DNA of 64,000 nt from Spartinivicinus ruber (GCF_011009015.1 NZ_CP048878.1:4928354-4992353); one strand, 5' to 3'; counted from the first letter of the stretch, positions 1 through 11,196 are shown. The notes: a model not told the origin generated them from the sequence alone. Made by a program: numbers and translations.

Positions 1-810
1 ATCTTGCACACCTGGCAGCTCAACAACTATTCGATTACGGCCTTGTCGTTGTACCAGTGGTTCTGAAACCCCTAGCTCATTAACCCGATTTCGCAGTGAA
101 GTCAGGTTCTGCTTAATAGCGTAATCCTCAATATCTTTTACTTTTAGCTCAGAAAACTGATAGCTCACCCAATAAACAGCGCCATCTTCACCAGCATTCA
201 CTTGAAGATCCGTATACTTACCACGAATCATACTGATCGCCTTATCACGGTTGCCTTCATTTTTGAAATTCAACACCCAGCGAGTATTGGTAGAATGGTT
301 TGCAACCTTATAGCGTACACTTTGTTTACCAAGCTCTGAGCGAACTTCGTTGTGAATACCTTTTAACCGAGTAGCAATAGCTTTACCCATATCCACTTCC
401 AATAAAAAGTGAACGCCCCCACTCAAATCCAAGCCCAGTTTCATTGGGCCTGCCCCCATCGACCGCAGCCAATCAGGTGTCGTTGCTGCTAGGTTGAGGG
501 CAACAATATATTCATCCCCTAGCCAATCTTTAATAATTGACTTAGCCTTCAACTGATCTTCAAAGCTAGTTAGCCTGAGTAACCCCCCACCTTTACTAGT
601 CACTTCAAATGCTTTTATCTCAATATTTTGCTTCTGTAAGCGCTCTTTGGCTTGCTGAAGGGTTGACTCAGAAATTGGATTTACAGACCGATCATGGGAG
701 ATTTGAATGGCTGGATCATCTTGATACAAATTGGGCAATGCATAAATTACCCCTATCGAGACAATAAAAATGATGAGGAAATACTTCCAAATTGGATACT
801 TATTGAGCAT
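1..810 (-). CDS. secD: Protein translocase subunit SecD (N-terminal part, cut by window edge)
   Basis: Inner-membrane component of the SecDF-YajC complex, which uses the proton gradient to help SecYEG export proteins. I translated it directly: it starts with ATG at 810, has one membrane helix at about residues 10-29, then a periplasmic region with the family motif DLSGGVHFLLEV near residue 130. About 270 of roughly 600 residues are present and the frame stays open to base 1, so the gene continues outside the window. It lies downstream of yajC on the same strand with a gap of about 155 bp, the usual tgt-yajC-secD-secF arrangement. There is no frameshift. Family assignment is secure; the C-terminal membrane domain is not visible. 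Confidence 0.95.
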   Translation of the reverse strand, partial: MLNKYPIWKYFLIIFIVSIGVIYALPNLYQDDPAIQISHDRSVNPISESTLQQAKERLQKQNIEIKAFEVTSKGGGLLRLTSFEDQLKAKSIIKDWLGDEYIVALNLAATTPDWLRSMGAGPMKLGLDLSGGVHFLLEVDMGKAIATRLKGIHNEVRSELGKQSVRYKVANHSTNTRWVLNFKNEGNRDKAISMIRGKYTDLQVNAGEDGAVYWVSYQFSELKVKDIEDYAIKQNLTSLRNRVNELGVSEPLVQRQGRNRIVVELPGVQD

Positions 811-965
811 GGTTCTGCCCTATATTCCTTCTTGTTTCAACAGAACCCGGCAAGCCAGTGCTTGCCTGACGGGTCAGTGGTTGGCGGGTTAATCAACTAA
901 CAAAGGCTATTAAAAAAAGCTTTTTCTCTAGCTGAACCGTTAGTGATGATTAAGTCGCTAGATTA

Positions 966-1295
966 TTAAATCGCTTTGATAGTACCTTTTGGTAATACTG
1001 CAGATATGGCCTGCTTCTGAAAATTCAACTCCACATTGTTAGAAACCTGCAATGTGACAAATTGTTCAGAGACCTTTGTGACTTTACCTACAATCCCACC
1101 ATTAGTAACAACCTCATCGCCCTTGTTAAGGTTTTCAACCAGCTGCTGATGATCTTTCATTCGCTTTTTCTGTGGGCGAATTAACAGGAAATAAAATACT
1201 GCAACCATTAGCACCAACATGCCAATTTGAATCATCCCACCACCTTGTGGTGCAGCAGCTGGAGCGGCAAAAGCTTCGTTAATAAATAAACTCAT
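966..1295 (-). CDS. yajC: Sec translocon accessory subunit YajC
   Basis: Small single-span membrane protein of the SecDF-YajC complex. The 109 residues match the usual length. A short N-terminal stretch rich in Ala and Pro precedes a membrane helix at about 21-40, ending in the conserved boundary FYFLLIRPQKKRMKDHQQ. The cytoplasmic tail carries the family pattern LNKGDEVVTNGGIVGKV. It sits between tgt and secD on the same strand (45 bp after tgt), so all three are probably co-transcribed. No anomalies. Confidence 0.96.
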   Translation of the reverse strand: MSLFINEAFAAPAAAPQGGGMIQIGMLVLMVAVFYFLLIRPQKKRMKDHQQLVENLNKGDEVVTNGGIVGKVTKVSEQFVTLQVSNNVELNFQKQAISAVLPKGTIKAI

Positions 1296-1339
1296 TGTTG
1301 TATTACTCCGTTGTTAATATAAATCAGTATTTGTATGCA

Positions 1340-2500
<1,161 letters not shown>

Positions 2501-2504
2501 TCAA

Positions 2505-3536
2505 TTAATTCTGACGTTGGCTGATAAACATGGCGTCGCCATAACTAAAGAATCGATATCTTTGCTCAACCGCTTCCTGATAAGCTTTTTTGATTGTTTC
2601 TGCACCTGCAAACGCTGACACCAACATCAGCAATGTGGATTCTGGTAAGTGGAAATTAGTTACTAAGGCATCAACCGCTTTAAACTGATAACCTGGGTAA
2701 ATAAAAATATCAGTTTCCCCTTGGTAAGGTGCAATTTCACCCGTCATACTCGCAGTTTCTAAACAGCGCACACTAGTGGTACCTACTGCAATAACGCGCT
2801 TACCTGCCGCCTGAGTTTGCTTCACTAACTGGCAAACTTCCGGTGTCACTTCAATCAGCTCAGCATGCATTTTATGGTCTAGCACATTGTCTACCCTGAC
2901 TGGCTGGAATGTTCCTGCCCCCACATGCAAGGTAACAAATGCTTTATTAATACCTTTTTTTTCAAGCTGAGAAATTATTGCCTGATCAAAATGCAAACCT
3001 GCAGTTGGTGCAGCTACCGCTCCGGGTTTGCTGTTATATACGGTTTGATATCGTTCTCTGTCTGCCAACTCATCATCTCGCTTCATATACGGCGGCAGTG
3101 GCATATGGCCAATTACGTCTAAAACATCTAATACAGTTTGTGTTCCAGGAAACTGCAGGCGGAACAAACTATCAACTCGCTCGAGCATGGTCACCCAGAC
3201 ATCATTTGCCAGTTTGATTCTACTACCTGGTTTGGGTGGTTTGCTTGCCTTGATGTGAGCTAATACTTGGCTATCCGACTCAATTCGTTCCACTAATATT
3301 TCTAGCTTACCGCCAGTTTCTTTCTGACCAAATATTCTGGCAGGAATCACTCGGGTATCGTTAAACACCAACAGATCGCCAGGTTGTAACATATCAACTA
3401 GCTGGCAAAACTGTTGATGAGCAATCTCACCCGTCTTTCCATTCAAGCATAGTAGCCTGCTTCCCGAGCGAGATTCTAAAGGATACTGGGCAATCAACTC
3501 TTCAGGTAGTTCAAAGCTAAAATCTTTAACTTGCAT
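2505..3536 (-). CDS. queA: S-adenosylmethionine:tRNA ribosyltransferase-isomerase
   Basis: Transfers and isomerises the ribosyl part of S-adenosylmethionine onto preQ1-34 of tRNA to give epoxyqueuosine. The 343-residue protein is full length. Family stretches include [20 protein letters not shown] at the N-terminus, [21 protein letters not shown] and THVGAGTF-like [14 protein letters not shown], and [18 protein letters not shown] near the end. It is the first gene of the queA-tgt-yajC-secD run; its promoter should lie in the 200 bp shared with the divergent tRNA-Leu gene. Confidence 0.98.
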   Translation of the reverse strand: MQVKDFSFELPEELIAQYPLESRSGSRLLCLNGKTGEIAHQQFCQLVDMLQPGDLLVFNDTRVIPARIFGQKETGGKLEILVERIESDSQVLAHIKASKPPKPGSRIKLANDVWVTMLERVDSLFRLQFPGTQTVLDVLDVIGHMPLPPYMKRDDELADRERYQTVYNSKPGAVAAPTAGLHFDQAIISQLEKKGINKAFVTLHVGAGTFQPVRVDNVLDHKMHAELIEVTPEVCQLVKQTQAAGKRVIAVGTTSVRCLETASMTGEIAPYQGETDIFIYPGYQFKAVDALVTNFHLPESTLLMLVSAFAGAETIKKAYQEAVEQRYRFFSYGDAMFISQRQN

Positions 3537-3696
3537 GTTTCAGTACAACAGCTATAAAAACACGCTAGCTTACCGAAAAAGTGCCGCTGGACCAATCAGA
3601 AAAAGTAGATTCTCATGGAAACCCTTGATGAAAATAGGGACAGCTAGCCAGGGTTAGAAGTGTGCATACGCAATACAGCTGATTGGAAATTAACAG

Positions 3697-3724
3697 TTGA
3701 CCTTACATAATCCTTTGTTATACT
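3697..3724 (+). promoter_or_regulatory. Sigma-70 promoter of tRNA-Leu
   Basis: TTGACC at 3697-3702 and TATACT at 3719-3724 are separated by 16 bp. The predicted start near 3731 lies only a few bases before the mature tRNA 5' end, as is common for single tRNA genes. Read directly from sequence; not tested. Confidence 0.7.
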
Positions 3725-3737
3725 TCGCACCAATTAT

Positions 3738-3824
3738 GCCAGCGTGGTGAAATTGGTAGACACGATGGATTCAAAATCCATTGCTAGCGATAGCGTGGCG
3801 GTTCGAGTCCGCCCGCTGGTACCA
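3738..3824 (+). tRNA. tRNA-Leu (anticodon CAA)
   Basis: An 87-nt class II tRNA, recognised by eye. The acceptor arms GCCAGCG and CGCTGGT pair, followed by discriminator A and an encoded CCA. The anticodon stem ATGGA/TCCAT frames the loop TTCAAAA, giving anticodon CAA, which reads UUG. A long variable arm (GCTAGCGATAGCGTGGC region) and the T-loop GTTCGAGTC are present, as expected for leucine tRNA. It stands alone behind its own promoter. Confidence 0.97.
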
Positions 3825-4129
3825 TTCAAAAGTAAAAAACAATAATCAAACCCCAATTCCAAGCTTAATTTAAATAAACCTTATCCTATTACTAATTTCA
3901 CGTAGCTTCTAAAAAAAAACCAGCTTTACAAGTTAAAACATTATTTTTCTGCAGACAGTATTTCTGTCTTTGTTATCTGATTTAATAAAAACATTAACAA
4001 AGCCCTTCGCCCTGTTTTTTATAAACAAAGCAGCAAATTATTATTCAGAAATTCAAAAACCCCTCTAATATTGCCCACTAAACTTTTAAAATCAGTCTTG
4101 AATTACAACTAATACCACAAGAGCTTAGT
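3825..4129. other. Gene-free AT-rich stretch
   Basis: About 305 bp between the tRNA and the small membrane-protein gene. It is very AT-rich with A and T runs, including nine A near 3911. I see no open frame of note, no strong terminator hairpin and no recognisable repeat. The promoter of the 4130 gene must lie here but I cannot place it with confidence. Confidence 0.6.
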
Positions 4130-4513
4130 ATGAACCAATCTAATACTTCTTTACCTGATAATTTCAAGTCAAAACTGACTCAGCTATTTAAACTGGTTCT
4201 ACAATTAATTTCCCTTTTATTCAGCACTGCTGGCACATTTGCAATTGTTGCCACTATCTTTGTAGTAATTTTACAAATATTACACTTTATTGAGTCAGGT
4301 CACTGGGTAAATTTCACCCCCGAAATACTATTTGGTAAATGTTATTGCCCCTTCTTTACCCACGACATTATACAGAAAGTAGGCTTGTCAGGCATGCTAT
4401 TTAGTACTGGAATTGTATTATTGTTCGGCGGCTACCTAGTAAACCTTTCTAGTACTAGAACTGTATTAGTGACAATTAAATTAAACAGAGCTACGCCTAG
4501 CGTTGAAACCTAG
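4130..4513 (+). CDS. Uncharacterised two-helix membrane protein
   Basis: I do not recognise this 127-residue protein. It has a polar N-terminus of about 25 residues, a membrane helix at roughly 28-53 (SLLFSTAGTFAIVATIFVVI region), a loop with FGKCYCPFF (two Cys), a second helix at about 85-106 (SGMLFSTGIVLLFGGYLV) and a short polar tail. Start ATG at 4130 has only a weak GAG ribosome site about 10 bases upstream. It is isolated between tRNA-Leu and the convergent cold-shock gene. The hydrophobicity pattern and absence of a competing frame make it a probable real gene; function unknown. Confidence 0.65.
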   Translation: MNQSNTSLPDNFKSKLTQLFKLVLQLISLLFSTAGTFAIVATIFVVILQILHFIESGHWVNFTPEILFGKCYCPFFTHDIIQKVGLSGMLFSTGIVLLFGGYLVNLSSTRTVLVTIKLNRATPSVET

Positions 4514-4608
4514 TTATGGTTAAATAACTACTATTAGATAGCCACCACAACATTTTCAGACAATACAAAGGCAAAATTAAGAGGGATTGATAAGAATAAA
4601 GAGACTTG

Positions 4609-4631
4609 GGGCAGTGCAATAAACACCACCC
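4609..4631 (-). terminator. Possible terminator of the cold-shock gene
   Basis: Downstream of the cold-shock stop codon, GGGCAGTG and CACCACCC can form an 8-bp stem with two wobble pairs and a 7-nt loop. On the minus strand it is followed by a T-rich but interrupted tail. Weak candidate only. Confidence 0.35.
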
Positions 4632-4656
4632 ACAATATATAAGCAATAATTATTAC

Positions 4657-4866
4657 TTATAGGGGAACTACATTCTCAGCTTGCAAGCCTTTAGGCCCTT
4701 GAGCAACAGTAAACTGTACTTGTTGACCTTCAGTTAACACTTTAAACCCAGTACCTTGAATAGCACTATAATGGACGAACACATCAGGGCCCGACTCTTG
4801 CTCCAGAAATCCAAAGCCTTTTGATTCGTTAAACCACTTAACTGTGCCAGTTTGTTGATTAGACAT
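4657..4866 (-). CDS. Cold-shock domain protein (CspA family)
   Basis: Single cold-shock domain of 69 residues that binds single-stranded RNA/DNA and acts as an RNA chaperone. Both RNA-binding motifs are present: KGFGFLEQ (RNP1) and VFVHYSAI (RNP2), after the start [12 protein letters not shown]. The length matches CspA-type proteins. It is a single-gene unit with its own strong promoter (-10 at 4897-4902) and a leader of about 25 nt. That leader is much shorter than the long thermosensing leader of E. coli cspA, so this copy may not be cold-induced the same way; that is inference. Confidence 0.95.
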   Translation of the reverse strand: MSNQQTGTVKWFNESKGFGFLEQESGPDVFVHYSAIQGTGFKVLTEGQQVQFTVAQGPKGLQAENVVPL

Positions 4867-4896
4867 AGATCGATCCGATATTAATTAAGCACATGA

Positions 4897-4924
4897 ATTA
4901 TAGGGTAAACAGGAGTGCCGTCAA
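4897..4924 (-). promoter_or_regulatory. Sigma-70 promoter of the cold-shock gene
   Basis: On the minus strand TTGACG (4919-4924) and a perfect TATAAT (4897-4902) are 16 bp apart, about 30 bp upstream of the start codon. This is one of the closest consensus promoters in the window. Confidence 0.8.
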
Positions 4925-5141
4925 CTCAAATAATTACATCCAATGTGCTGAACTTTTAACATTACTTTACAACGTAAAGCTAACCTGTAGCCTTGTTTAT
5001 TCACTTTATTGCAAAAGCGTTTAAACATAGGCTGCAATTTAGACTACCACTTTACAGCAGTTACTCCATCAGTTGTCAAGTGTTAGTGTTTTACCCACAA
5101 AGTTATGTAATAACTTTACGGACAACCATTATATTTGCGCC

Positions 5142-7706
5142 TTAACTGAAAGTTATCTGATCATTCACTAAACCCACTTGAATAGTTTCACCTGGGTTGT
5201 ATTTGCCTGCTAGTATTTCTTGAGCTAAAGGGTTTTCCAGCCAACGTTGTATTGCTCTTTTTAAAGGCCTTGCCCCATAAACCGGATCAAACCCAACATT
5301 CACCAGCTTTTCAAGCACACTATCAGCAAGCTGCAAATTTAAGTCTTTTTCCTGCAGTCGTTGCCGCAAACGATTCAGTTGTATTTCAGCAATGCCTTTT
5401 ATTTGCTCTACTGACAAGCCATGAAACACTACTAACTCATCCACCCGGTTTACAAACTCAGGTCTAAAGTGGTCTCCTACAATGTCCATAAGTGTTGCTT
5501 TCAGGCTTTCAAAATCTTGGGCTTGCTTTTGAATCAAATCAGACCCCAAATTAGAAGTCATGACCACGACAGTATTTTTAAAGTCAACAGTCCGACCTTG
5601 GCCATCAGTTAAGCGACCATCTTCTAATACCTGCAGCAAAATATTAAATACATCAGGATGAGCTTTTTCCACCTCATCCAGCAATACCACAGAATAAGGC
5701 CGACGACGTACAGCTTCTGTCAGGTAGCCACCTTCCTCATAACCTACATAACCTGGAGGAGCACCGACCAACCGTGCTACTGAATGCTTCTCCATAAATT
5801 CAGACATATCAATCCGAATAATGGCTTCTTCGGTATCAAATAAAAATTCGGCTAATGACTTACATAACTCTGTTTTACCAACCCCTGTAGGCCCCAAAAA
5901 CATAAAGGATCCATTGGGCCGATTAGGATCAGCCAACCCAGCCCGAGATCGGCGCACTGCATTAGATACAGCAAGCACAGCTTCATCTTGACCGATTACT
6001 CGGTGATGTAAAGCCTCTTCCATTCGCAGTAGTTTTTCCCTTTCACCTTCAAGCATCTTCGCAACAGGGATACCAGTCCACTTTGAAACGACTTCAGCAA
6101 TTTCCTCTTCAGATACCCGATTACGCAGTAAGCGCATATCATTCATTTCAGCCTGACTGGCTAAATCCAACTGTTTTTCCAGTTCAGGAATCCGACCATA
6201 TTGCAGTTCAGACATCCTTGCTAAATCACCACTTCGGCGCGCAGCTTCCAACTCGGTTCTCGCCCGCTCTAACTCTTCCTTTACTTTTTGCGAGCCATGC
6301 AATGAAGCTTTTTCTGACTTCCAGACTTCTTCTAAATCAGCGTATTCTTTTTCAAGTTTACTAATATCGTCTTGCAATTTGCTGAAACGTTTTTTGGAAG
6401 CTTCATCATCTTCTTTTTTCAGTGCTTCGCGCTCAATTTTCAACTGAATTAAGCGACGTTCTAGCCGATCCATACTTTCTGGTTTTGAGTCCATTTCCAT
6501 CCGAATGCGGCTAGCAGCTTCATCAATTAAATCAATAGCTTTATCCGGCAGTTGTCGGTCAGTAATATAACGATGAGACAACTTAGCCGCTGCAATAATG
6601 GCAGAGTCTGTAATATCTACCCCATGATGTACTTCGTAGCGCTCCTTTAAACCACGCAAAATAGCGATAGTGTCTTCTTCGTTAGGCTCATCAACTAACA
6701 CTTTTTGGAAGCGACGCTCTAAGGCAGCATCTTTTTCAACATATTGGCGATATTCATCTAAGGTTGTCGCCCCTACACAATGAAGTTCACCTCGCGCTAG
6801 AGCAGGCTTTAACATATTACCAGCATCCATCGATCCCTCAGCCTTACCTGCTCCGACCATGGTATGGAGTTCATCAATAAACAGGATGACCCTTCCTTCC
6901 TGTTTGGCCAGCTCATTTAAAACTGCTTTTAAACGCTCTTCAAAATCACCTCGAAACTTCGCACCAGCAATCAGCGCCCCCATATCCAACGCTAAAATAC
7001 GTTTATCTTTTAAACCATCGGGCACTTCACCATTAATGATACGCTGAGCCAAACCTTCAATAATAGCAGTTTTACCAACTCCTGGTTCACCAATTAAAAC
7101 CGGGTTATTTTTAGTACGACGCTGTAATACTTGAATTGTCCGGCGAATTTCATCATCACGGCCAATCACAGGGTCAAGCTGGCCTTTTTCAGCCTTCACC
7201 GTTAAATCAATAGTGTAACGGTCTAATGCCTGACGGTGTTCTTCTGCGTTGGGATCATTAACTGCCTGGCCACCGCGCAGGTTTTTAACTGCGGTTTCCA
7301 GAGCTTGCTGACTGACTCCCTGACTACTTAACAGCTCCCCAACCGGACCTTTATCTTCCATTGCCGCAAGCAAAATGGTTTCGCTGGAAATAAACTGATC
7401 ACCGGCTTTTTGTGATAATTTATCGGCTAAGTTCAGTAGCCGTCCAAGCTGGGGGGACATTTGAATATCAGCATCACCACCTGAAACAACAGGTAAATTA
7501 TCTAATGCTTTTTCCAACCCCTGTTTTAGTAAGCTAATGTCAAAGCCAACTTGCATTAACAGAGGCTTGATCGAACCACCTTTTTGATCCAGCAGTGCAG
7601 CCATGAGGTGCACTGGCTCCAAATAATTGTGATCACGACCCACTGCGATTGATTGGGCATCAGCCAAAGCCATTTGTAGTTTACTGGTTAATCGGTCAAC
7701 TCTCAT
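5142..7706 (-). CDS. clpB: Disaggregase chaperone ClpB
   Basis: Hexameric AAA+ chaperone that threads aggregated proteins with DnaK. Order: N-terminal Clp_N repeats; first ATPase domain with Walker A GEPGVGKT and Walker B region [10 protein letters not shown]; the ClpB-specific coiled-coil middle domain (long run of Glu, Lys and Arg heptads); second ATPase domain with GPTGVGKT; and the D2-small domain ending [13 protein letters not shown] chose the ATG at 7706 (MRVDRLTSK, 854 residues, like the E. coli start). An upstream in-frame GTG at 7718 lies inside the AGGTGG ribosome site. A sigma-32 promoter lies about 150 bp upstream. Confidence 0.98.
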   Translation of the reverse strand: MRVDRLTSKLQMALADAQSIAVGRDHNYLEPVHLMAALLDQKGGSIKPLLMQVGFDISLLKQGLEKALDNLPVVSGGDADIQMSPQLGRLLNLADKLSQKAGDQFISSETILLAAMEDKGPVGELLSSQGVSQQALETAVKNLRGGQAVNDPNAEEHRQALDRYTIDLTVKAEKGQLDPVIGRDDEIRRTIQVLQRRTKNNPVLIGEPGVGKTAIIEGLAQRIINGEVPDGLKDKRILALDMGALIAGAKFRGDFEERLKAVLNELAKQEGRVILFIDELHTMVGAGKAEGSMDAGNMLKPALARGELHCVGATTLDEYRQYVEKDAALERRFQKVLVDEPNEEDTIAILRGLKERYEVHHGVDITDSAIIAAAKLSHRYITDRQLPDKAIDLIDEAASRIRMEMDSKPESMDRLERRLIQLKIEREALKKEDDEASKKRFSKLQDDISKLEKEYADLEEVWKSEKASLHGSQKVKEELERARTELEAARRSGDLARMSELQYGRIPELEKQLDLASQAEMNDMRLLRNRVSEEEIAEVVSKWTGIPVAKMLEGEREKLLRMEEALHHRVIGQDEAVLAVSNAVRRSRAGLADPNRPNGSFMFLGPTGVGKTELCKSLAEFLFDTEEAIIRIDMSEFMEKHSVARLVGAPPGYVGYEEGGYLTEAVRRRPYSVVLLDEVEKAHPDVFNILLQVLEDGRLTDGQGRTVDFKNTVVVMTSNLGSDLIQKQAQDFESLKATLMDIVGDHFRPEFVNRVDELVVFHGLSVEQIKGIAEIQLNRLRQRLQEKDLNLQLADSVLEKLVNVGFDPVYGARPLKRAIQRWLENPLAQEILAGKYNPGETIQVGLVNDQITFS

Positions 7707-7857
7707 TCCTAAATCCACCTATAAATTTTTTACATAAGTAGGCCACAACTGTTGCATTAACATTAGCTGCAATAGCCTGTATAAGAAAAGGTTCACCGGT
7801 GAGATTACGCGTATTTGTAATTTATTCTTGAGCCTACCAGGTTACTTATTAGTTTAT

Positions 7858-7883
7858 ATGGAGATAGTTAATCGGTTTTCAAG
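7858..7883 (-). promoter_or_regulatory. Sigma-32 (heat-shock) promoter of clpB
   Basis: On the minus strand CTTGAA (7878-7883), a 14-bp spacer and CTCCATAT (hexamer CTCCAT at 7858-7863) match the RpoH consensus CTTGAA-N14-CCCCATNT with one mismatch in the -10 core. The predicted leader is about 145 nt. Position in front of clpB, a classical RpoH target, supports it. Confidence 0.8.
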
Positions 7884-7918
7884 GAATGTCTGTTGACTTG
7901 GGGCAATTGAATGACTTT

Positions 7919-8671
7919 TTACGCTTCCAGCCAAATCAAACTTGCCATTCGCCCCGTTTGTGACGAACGCCGATAAGAATAAAAACGTTGGTGGTCACTA
8001 TAGGTGCAAAAACCACCGCCATATACTTGATCAATCCCCAGCTGATTCAGTTGCAGCTCTGCAAGCCAGTAAAGATCAGCTAAATAATGCCCAGGCCTTT
8101 TCGTTAGCTGAAATGCAGCTTCAGCATCACTACCTAAGTGCTGAAAGGCTTCCTTCACTTCAAGCCCTACTTCGAATTGCTCAGGACCTATAGCTGGACC
8201 TAACCAAGCTATTAGGTCTTGCTTTTTGCCTGAATAAAAATCCACTAGCTGTTGCAGTATTCCTGCAGACAGACCTCTCCAGCCCGCATGCGCAGCGCCT
8301 ACCCAGTCTCCCTGCTTTGAGCAAAATAAAACAGGTAAACAGTCTGCTGTCATTACTGCACAAGCTAGTTGTGTTTGACGAGTAAATACAGCATCTGCTT
8401 GCGGCACCGCTGCTGCAGATTCATAATTTGCTGCAACTACGTTTATACCATGCACCTGCTCAAGCCATTGAGTTTGTTGGAGGGAAAACTGGTTTTGCAA
8501 CCACTGACGATTGGCTTGCACTCTCTCTTCATTGTCCCCTACATGTAAAGCCAGGTTAAAATAGTCATAAGGCGGCTGACTTATACCTGACTGCCGTGTA
8601 GTCACAACTGAGCGAACCGTTGCAGGTGCCGGCCAGTCAGGTATTAATAATTGAGGGGGGGTACTGTTCAC
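7919..8671 (-). CDS. pgeF: PgeF/YfiH family multicopper oxidase-fold protein (peptidoglycan editing / purine nucleoside phosphorylase-like)
   Basis: Member of the DUF152/YfiH (laccase-domain) family. Members are reported to remove mis-incorporated L-Ser peptides in peptidoglycan synthesis and to have purine-nucleoside activity. The 250 residues are normal. The signature HAGWRGL and the surrounding metal-site region (TADCLPVLF, then GAAHAGWRG, later GGGFCTYSD) are present. It starts 9 bp after rluD, the same rluD-pgeF-clpB order seen in E. coli and Pseudomonas. Function of this copy is by family only. Confidence 0.93.
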   Translation of the reverse strand: MNSTPPQLLIPDWPAPATVRSVVTTRQSGISQPPYDYFNLALHVGDNEERVQANRQWLQNQFSLQQTQWLEQVHGINVVAANYESAAAVPQADAVFTRQTQLACAVMTADCLPVLFCSKQGDWVGAAHAGWRGLSAGILQQLVDFYSGKKQDLIAWLGPAIGPEQFEVGLEVKEAFQHLGSDAEAAFQLTKRPGHYLADLYWLAELQLNQLGIDQVYGGGFCTYSDHQRFYSYRRSSQTGRMASLIWLEA

Positions 8672-8680
8672 AAATACCTC

Positions 8681-9643
8681 TTATGCCTCACAGCTTTGCT
8701 GGTCATCGGCCAACAGTTGCAGTAGTTGCTTAAAGTCTTCAGGCAAAGGGGTTTCCCACTCCATATAGTCATCAGTTGTGGGATGATATAAACCCAGTTG
8801 TCGAGCATGCAGCGCCTGTCGTTTAAACTGTTGCAGACTACTTATAAACTCACTGCTTGCCCCTTTTGGCAATTTTAAGCGCCCGCCATAAACCTGATCA
8901 CCAAGCAATGGGTAGTGAATATGACTCATGTGAACTCGAATTTGGTGAGTTCGCCCTGTTTCTAATTTAACTCGCACATGCGTGTGCGCACGGAACCGAT
9001 GTAATACCCGGTAATGGGTCACTGCTTCTTTACCAGAATCAATCACTGCCATTTTGGTACGCTGCGTTGGGTGGCGGCCGATCGGCTGGTCTACGGTGCC
9101 ACCTGCCGTCATAACTCCACAGGCAATGGCTTCATACTCACGGGATATTGCCCTGTCCTGCAATTGGGCTACCAAACTGGTATGTGCTGCCAGGTTTTTC
9201 GCTACCACCATAATCCCGGTGGTGTCTTTATCCAACCGATGCACTATGCCAGCACGAGGAACACTGGCCAAATCGGGACAATGATGTAGCAACGCATTCA
9301 ATAAAGTACCACTATGATGGCCCGCAGCCGGATGGACAACTAAGCCTTCAGGCTTGTTAAGCACCAAAATGTCATCATCTTCATAGACAATGTTGAGCTC
9401 AATTTCTTCTGGCTGATGGGTCTCATCATCTTCAACCAGTGCATTTAATCGAAGCAGCTCACCACCATAGAGCTTATCTTTTGGTTTACGAGCCACATTA
9501 TCAACGGTTAGCTCCCCTTGTTTAATCCAAGCTTGCAGCTTAGCTCTGGAAAAGTCAGGAAAACAGCGCGCTGCAATTTGGTCTAGCCGGCCACCGCCCT
9601 GCTCAAAAGGTACAACAGATTCCAGTACAATATGTTCAGCCAT
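8681..9643 (-). CDS. rluD: 23S rRNA pseudouridine(1911/1915/1917) synthase
   Basis: Makes pseudouridines in helix 69 of 23S rRNA. An N-terminal S4-like RNA-binding domain (about residues 10-70, GGGRLDQIAARCFPDFSRAK) precedes the RluA catalytic domain with VHRLDKDTTGIMVVAKN, whose Asp is catalytic, and GRTHQIRVHM. I chose ATG at 9643 (MAEHIVLE, 320 residues), which lines up with the E. coli N-terminus. An upstream in-frame TTG at 9670 would add nine unusual residues and has no ribosome site. It heads the rluD-pgeF unit; bamD diverges from the same intergenic region. Confidence 0.96.
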   Translation of the reverse strand: MAEHIVLESVVPFEQGGGRLDQIAARCFPDFSRAKLQAWIKQGELTVDNVARKPKDKLYGGELLRLNALVEDDETHQPEEIELNIVYEDDDILVLNKPEGLVVHPAAGHHSGTLLNALLHHCPDLASVPRAGIVHRLDKDTTGIMVVAKNLAAHTSLVAQLQDRAISREYEAIACGVMTAGGTVDQPIGRHPTQRTKMAVIDSGKEAVTHYRVLHRFRAHTHVRVKLETGRTHQIRVHMSHIHYPLLGDQVYGGRLKLPKGASSEFISSLQQFKRQALHARQLGLYHPTTDDYMEWETPLPEDFKQLLQLLADDQQSCEA

Positions 9644-10096
9644 GGGATGATTTTCGCAAAAAATTGTCAACTACAGGGGTTTACTTTGGTTTACTTCACT
9701 AGCTGTGGTTAAATACAGCGATTATTTTGAAGCCGCTTCACGTTTTACAGTCAGTGCGAATGGTAAATCGTCATTAACATTATTAGGTGGTAATGGATAA
9801 TGAACGGTTATAACGGGTAATAATGCTTGGGAGTTTATCACAGTTGGCCTTCTAACAAACCATTAGCTTTGGGTAAATCATGAGTAGTTTCACCCAGCAC
9901 CGACTTAAACAACAGCGTTTAAAGAAATAGCTTTAAACTGCCATATAAAAGCCTTATTTGACAGCTATCGTCATCCAATGGCAGCTTATGGGAAGCTTGT
10001 ATCTATTAAAATTTAAATATACGCCATTTTATTTATTGGTGATTACATTATACCCAATGCGAAGGGTATTTAAGCCACAGCTAAGGAACTCTATTA
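9644..10096. other. Divergent rluD/bamD intergenic region
   Basis: About 450 bp with no gene. It must hold both divergent promoters. TTGACA at 9958-9963 is a possible bamD -35 but I see no good -10 at 17 bp. A near-perfect inverted repeat, ATACCC-N8-GGGTAT, lies at 10050-10069, close to bamD, and belongs to a short repeat family seen elsewhere in the window. Confidence 0.55.
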
Positions 10097-11122
10097 ATGG
10101 TGCGCATGATTAAGTATTCATTATTGCTAAGCCTGGCGTTATTGCTCAGTGCTTGTGCATCCGATAGCAAAAAAGATATTCCCGAACATTTAACTGAGGC
10201 TGAATTATATCAGCAAGCTCAGCTCGCTCTCGATACCAGTAATTACAGTGAGGCCATTGATAAACTACGCGCCTTAGAGTCACGCTTCCCTTTTGGCTCT
10301 TATGCAGAGCAAGCTCAGCTCGATCTAATTTTTGCCTACTACAAAAATCAGGAACAAGAAGCCGCAAAAGCCTCAGCTGAGCGCTTTATTCGACTTCACC
10401 CCCAACATGAAAATGTTGATTATGCGTACTATATGAAGGGCCTTGCTTCTTACACTGCCGATGTTGGCTTTATTGAGCGCTTTGTTGAAATTGATATGAG
10501 TAAGCGCGACCCAGGCCAGGCAAGAGATTCATTCAATGAATTTGCTGAGTTGCTTAAGCGCTTTCCTAACAGCCGTTATGCCCCTGACGCGCAAAAGCGG
10601 ATGATTCACCTACGCAACCAATTATCACGTTATGAAATCCATGTAGCTAACTACTACATGAAACGCAAAGCCTATGTGGCTGCCGCTAACCGCGCCCGTT
10701 ACGTACTTGAGAATATGCAGGAAACTCCAGCAATACCTGATGCACTAGCCATTTTAGTTGAAGCTAACCAGCACTTAGGCCTAGCTAAAGCGGCCAATAA
10801 TGCCTTAAAAGTGCTGCGCACTAATTACCCTAAGCACCCATCTCTGGACAGTCAGGGTAATTTTGCTAAGTACAAAGTTTATTATGATGTTGACCCATCA
10901 GTCTGGAATATCATCAGTTTTGGTTTGTTAGATGACCCTGAAGAAAGTATTCCCCCTAGCCGCCAGTCATTATTGCAACCAGCTAAGGAAGAGCAGCCAC
11001 AGCAAGAAAGTGCTGAAGATGAAGAAACTACAGGCGAGCGTTCTTGGTTAAACATCATGACCTTCGGTGTAGTTGGTGATGATGGTTCTGAGCAACCTGA
11101 AGAGCCTGAGACAGAGGAATAA
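10097..11122 (+). CDS. bamD: Outer-membrane assembly lipoprotein BamD
   Basis: Essential lipoprotein of the BAM complex that folds outer-membrane proteins. A signal peptide ends in the lipobox LLSAC, so Cys20 would be lipidated. Five TPR-type repeats follow (residues about 33-250). At 341 residues it is longer than E. coli BamD (about 245) but similar to Pseudomonas ComL. The extra C-terminus is acidic and Gln/Glu-rich and holds two related patches, [15 protein letters not shown] and [17 protein letters not shown]. It is monocistronic, ends at a strong bidirectional terminator and converges with nadE. Confidence 0.96.
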   Translation: MVRMIKYSLLLSLALLLSACASDSKKDIPEHLTEAELYQQAQLALDTSNYSEAIDKLRALESRFPFGSYAEQAQLDLIFAYYKNQEQEAAKASAERFIRLHPQHENVDYAYYMKGLASYTADVGFIERFVEIDMSKRDPGQARDSFNEFAELLKRFPNSRYAPDAQKRMIHLRNQLSRYEIHVANYYMKRKAYVAAANRARYVLENMQETPAIPDALAILVEANQHLGLAKAANNALKVLRTNYPKHPSLDSQGNFAKYKVYYDVDPSVWNIISFGLLDDPEESIPPSRQSLLQPAKEEQPQQESAEDEETTGERSWLNIMTFGVVGDDGSEQPEEPETEE

Positions 11123-11147
11123 TCCCCACTATATATAATGTATCACC

Positions 11148-11178
11148 AAAAAAGGGAAGCGATGCTTCCCTTTTTTAT
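11148..11178. terminator. Bidirectional terminator between bamD and nadE
   Basis: AAAAAGGGAAGC, loop GAT, GCTTCCCTTTTTT: a perfect stem flanked by A and T runs on both sides, so it can stop transcription from both convergent genes. Confidence 0.88.
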
Positions 11179-11196
11179 TTTGCCTTATTATAAGTT

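Noticed and set aside
5096-5117. Palindrome AAAGTTAT-GTA-ATAACTTT after clpB as a terminator
   Set aside because: AT-only stem of low stability and no T run on the clpB strand; could be a weak element but not called.
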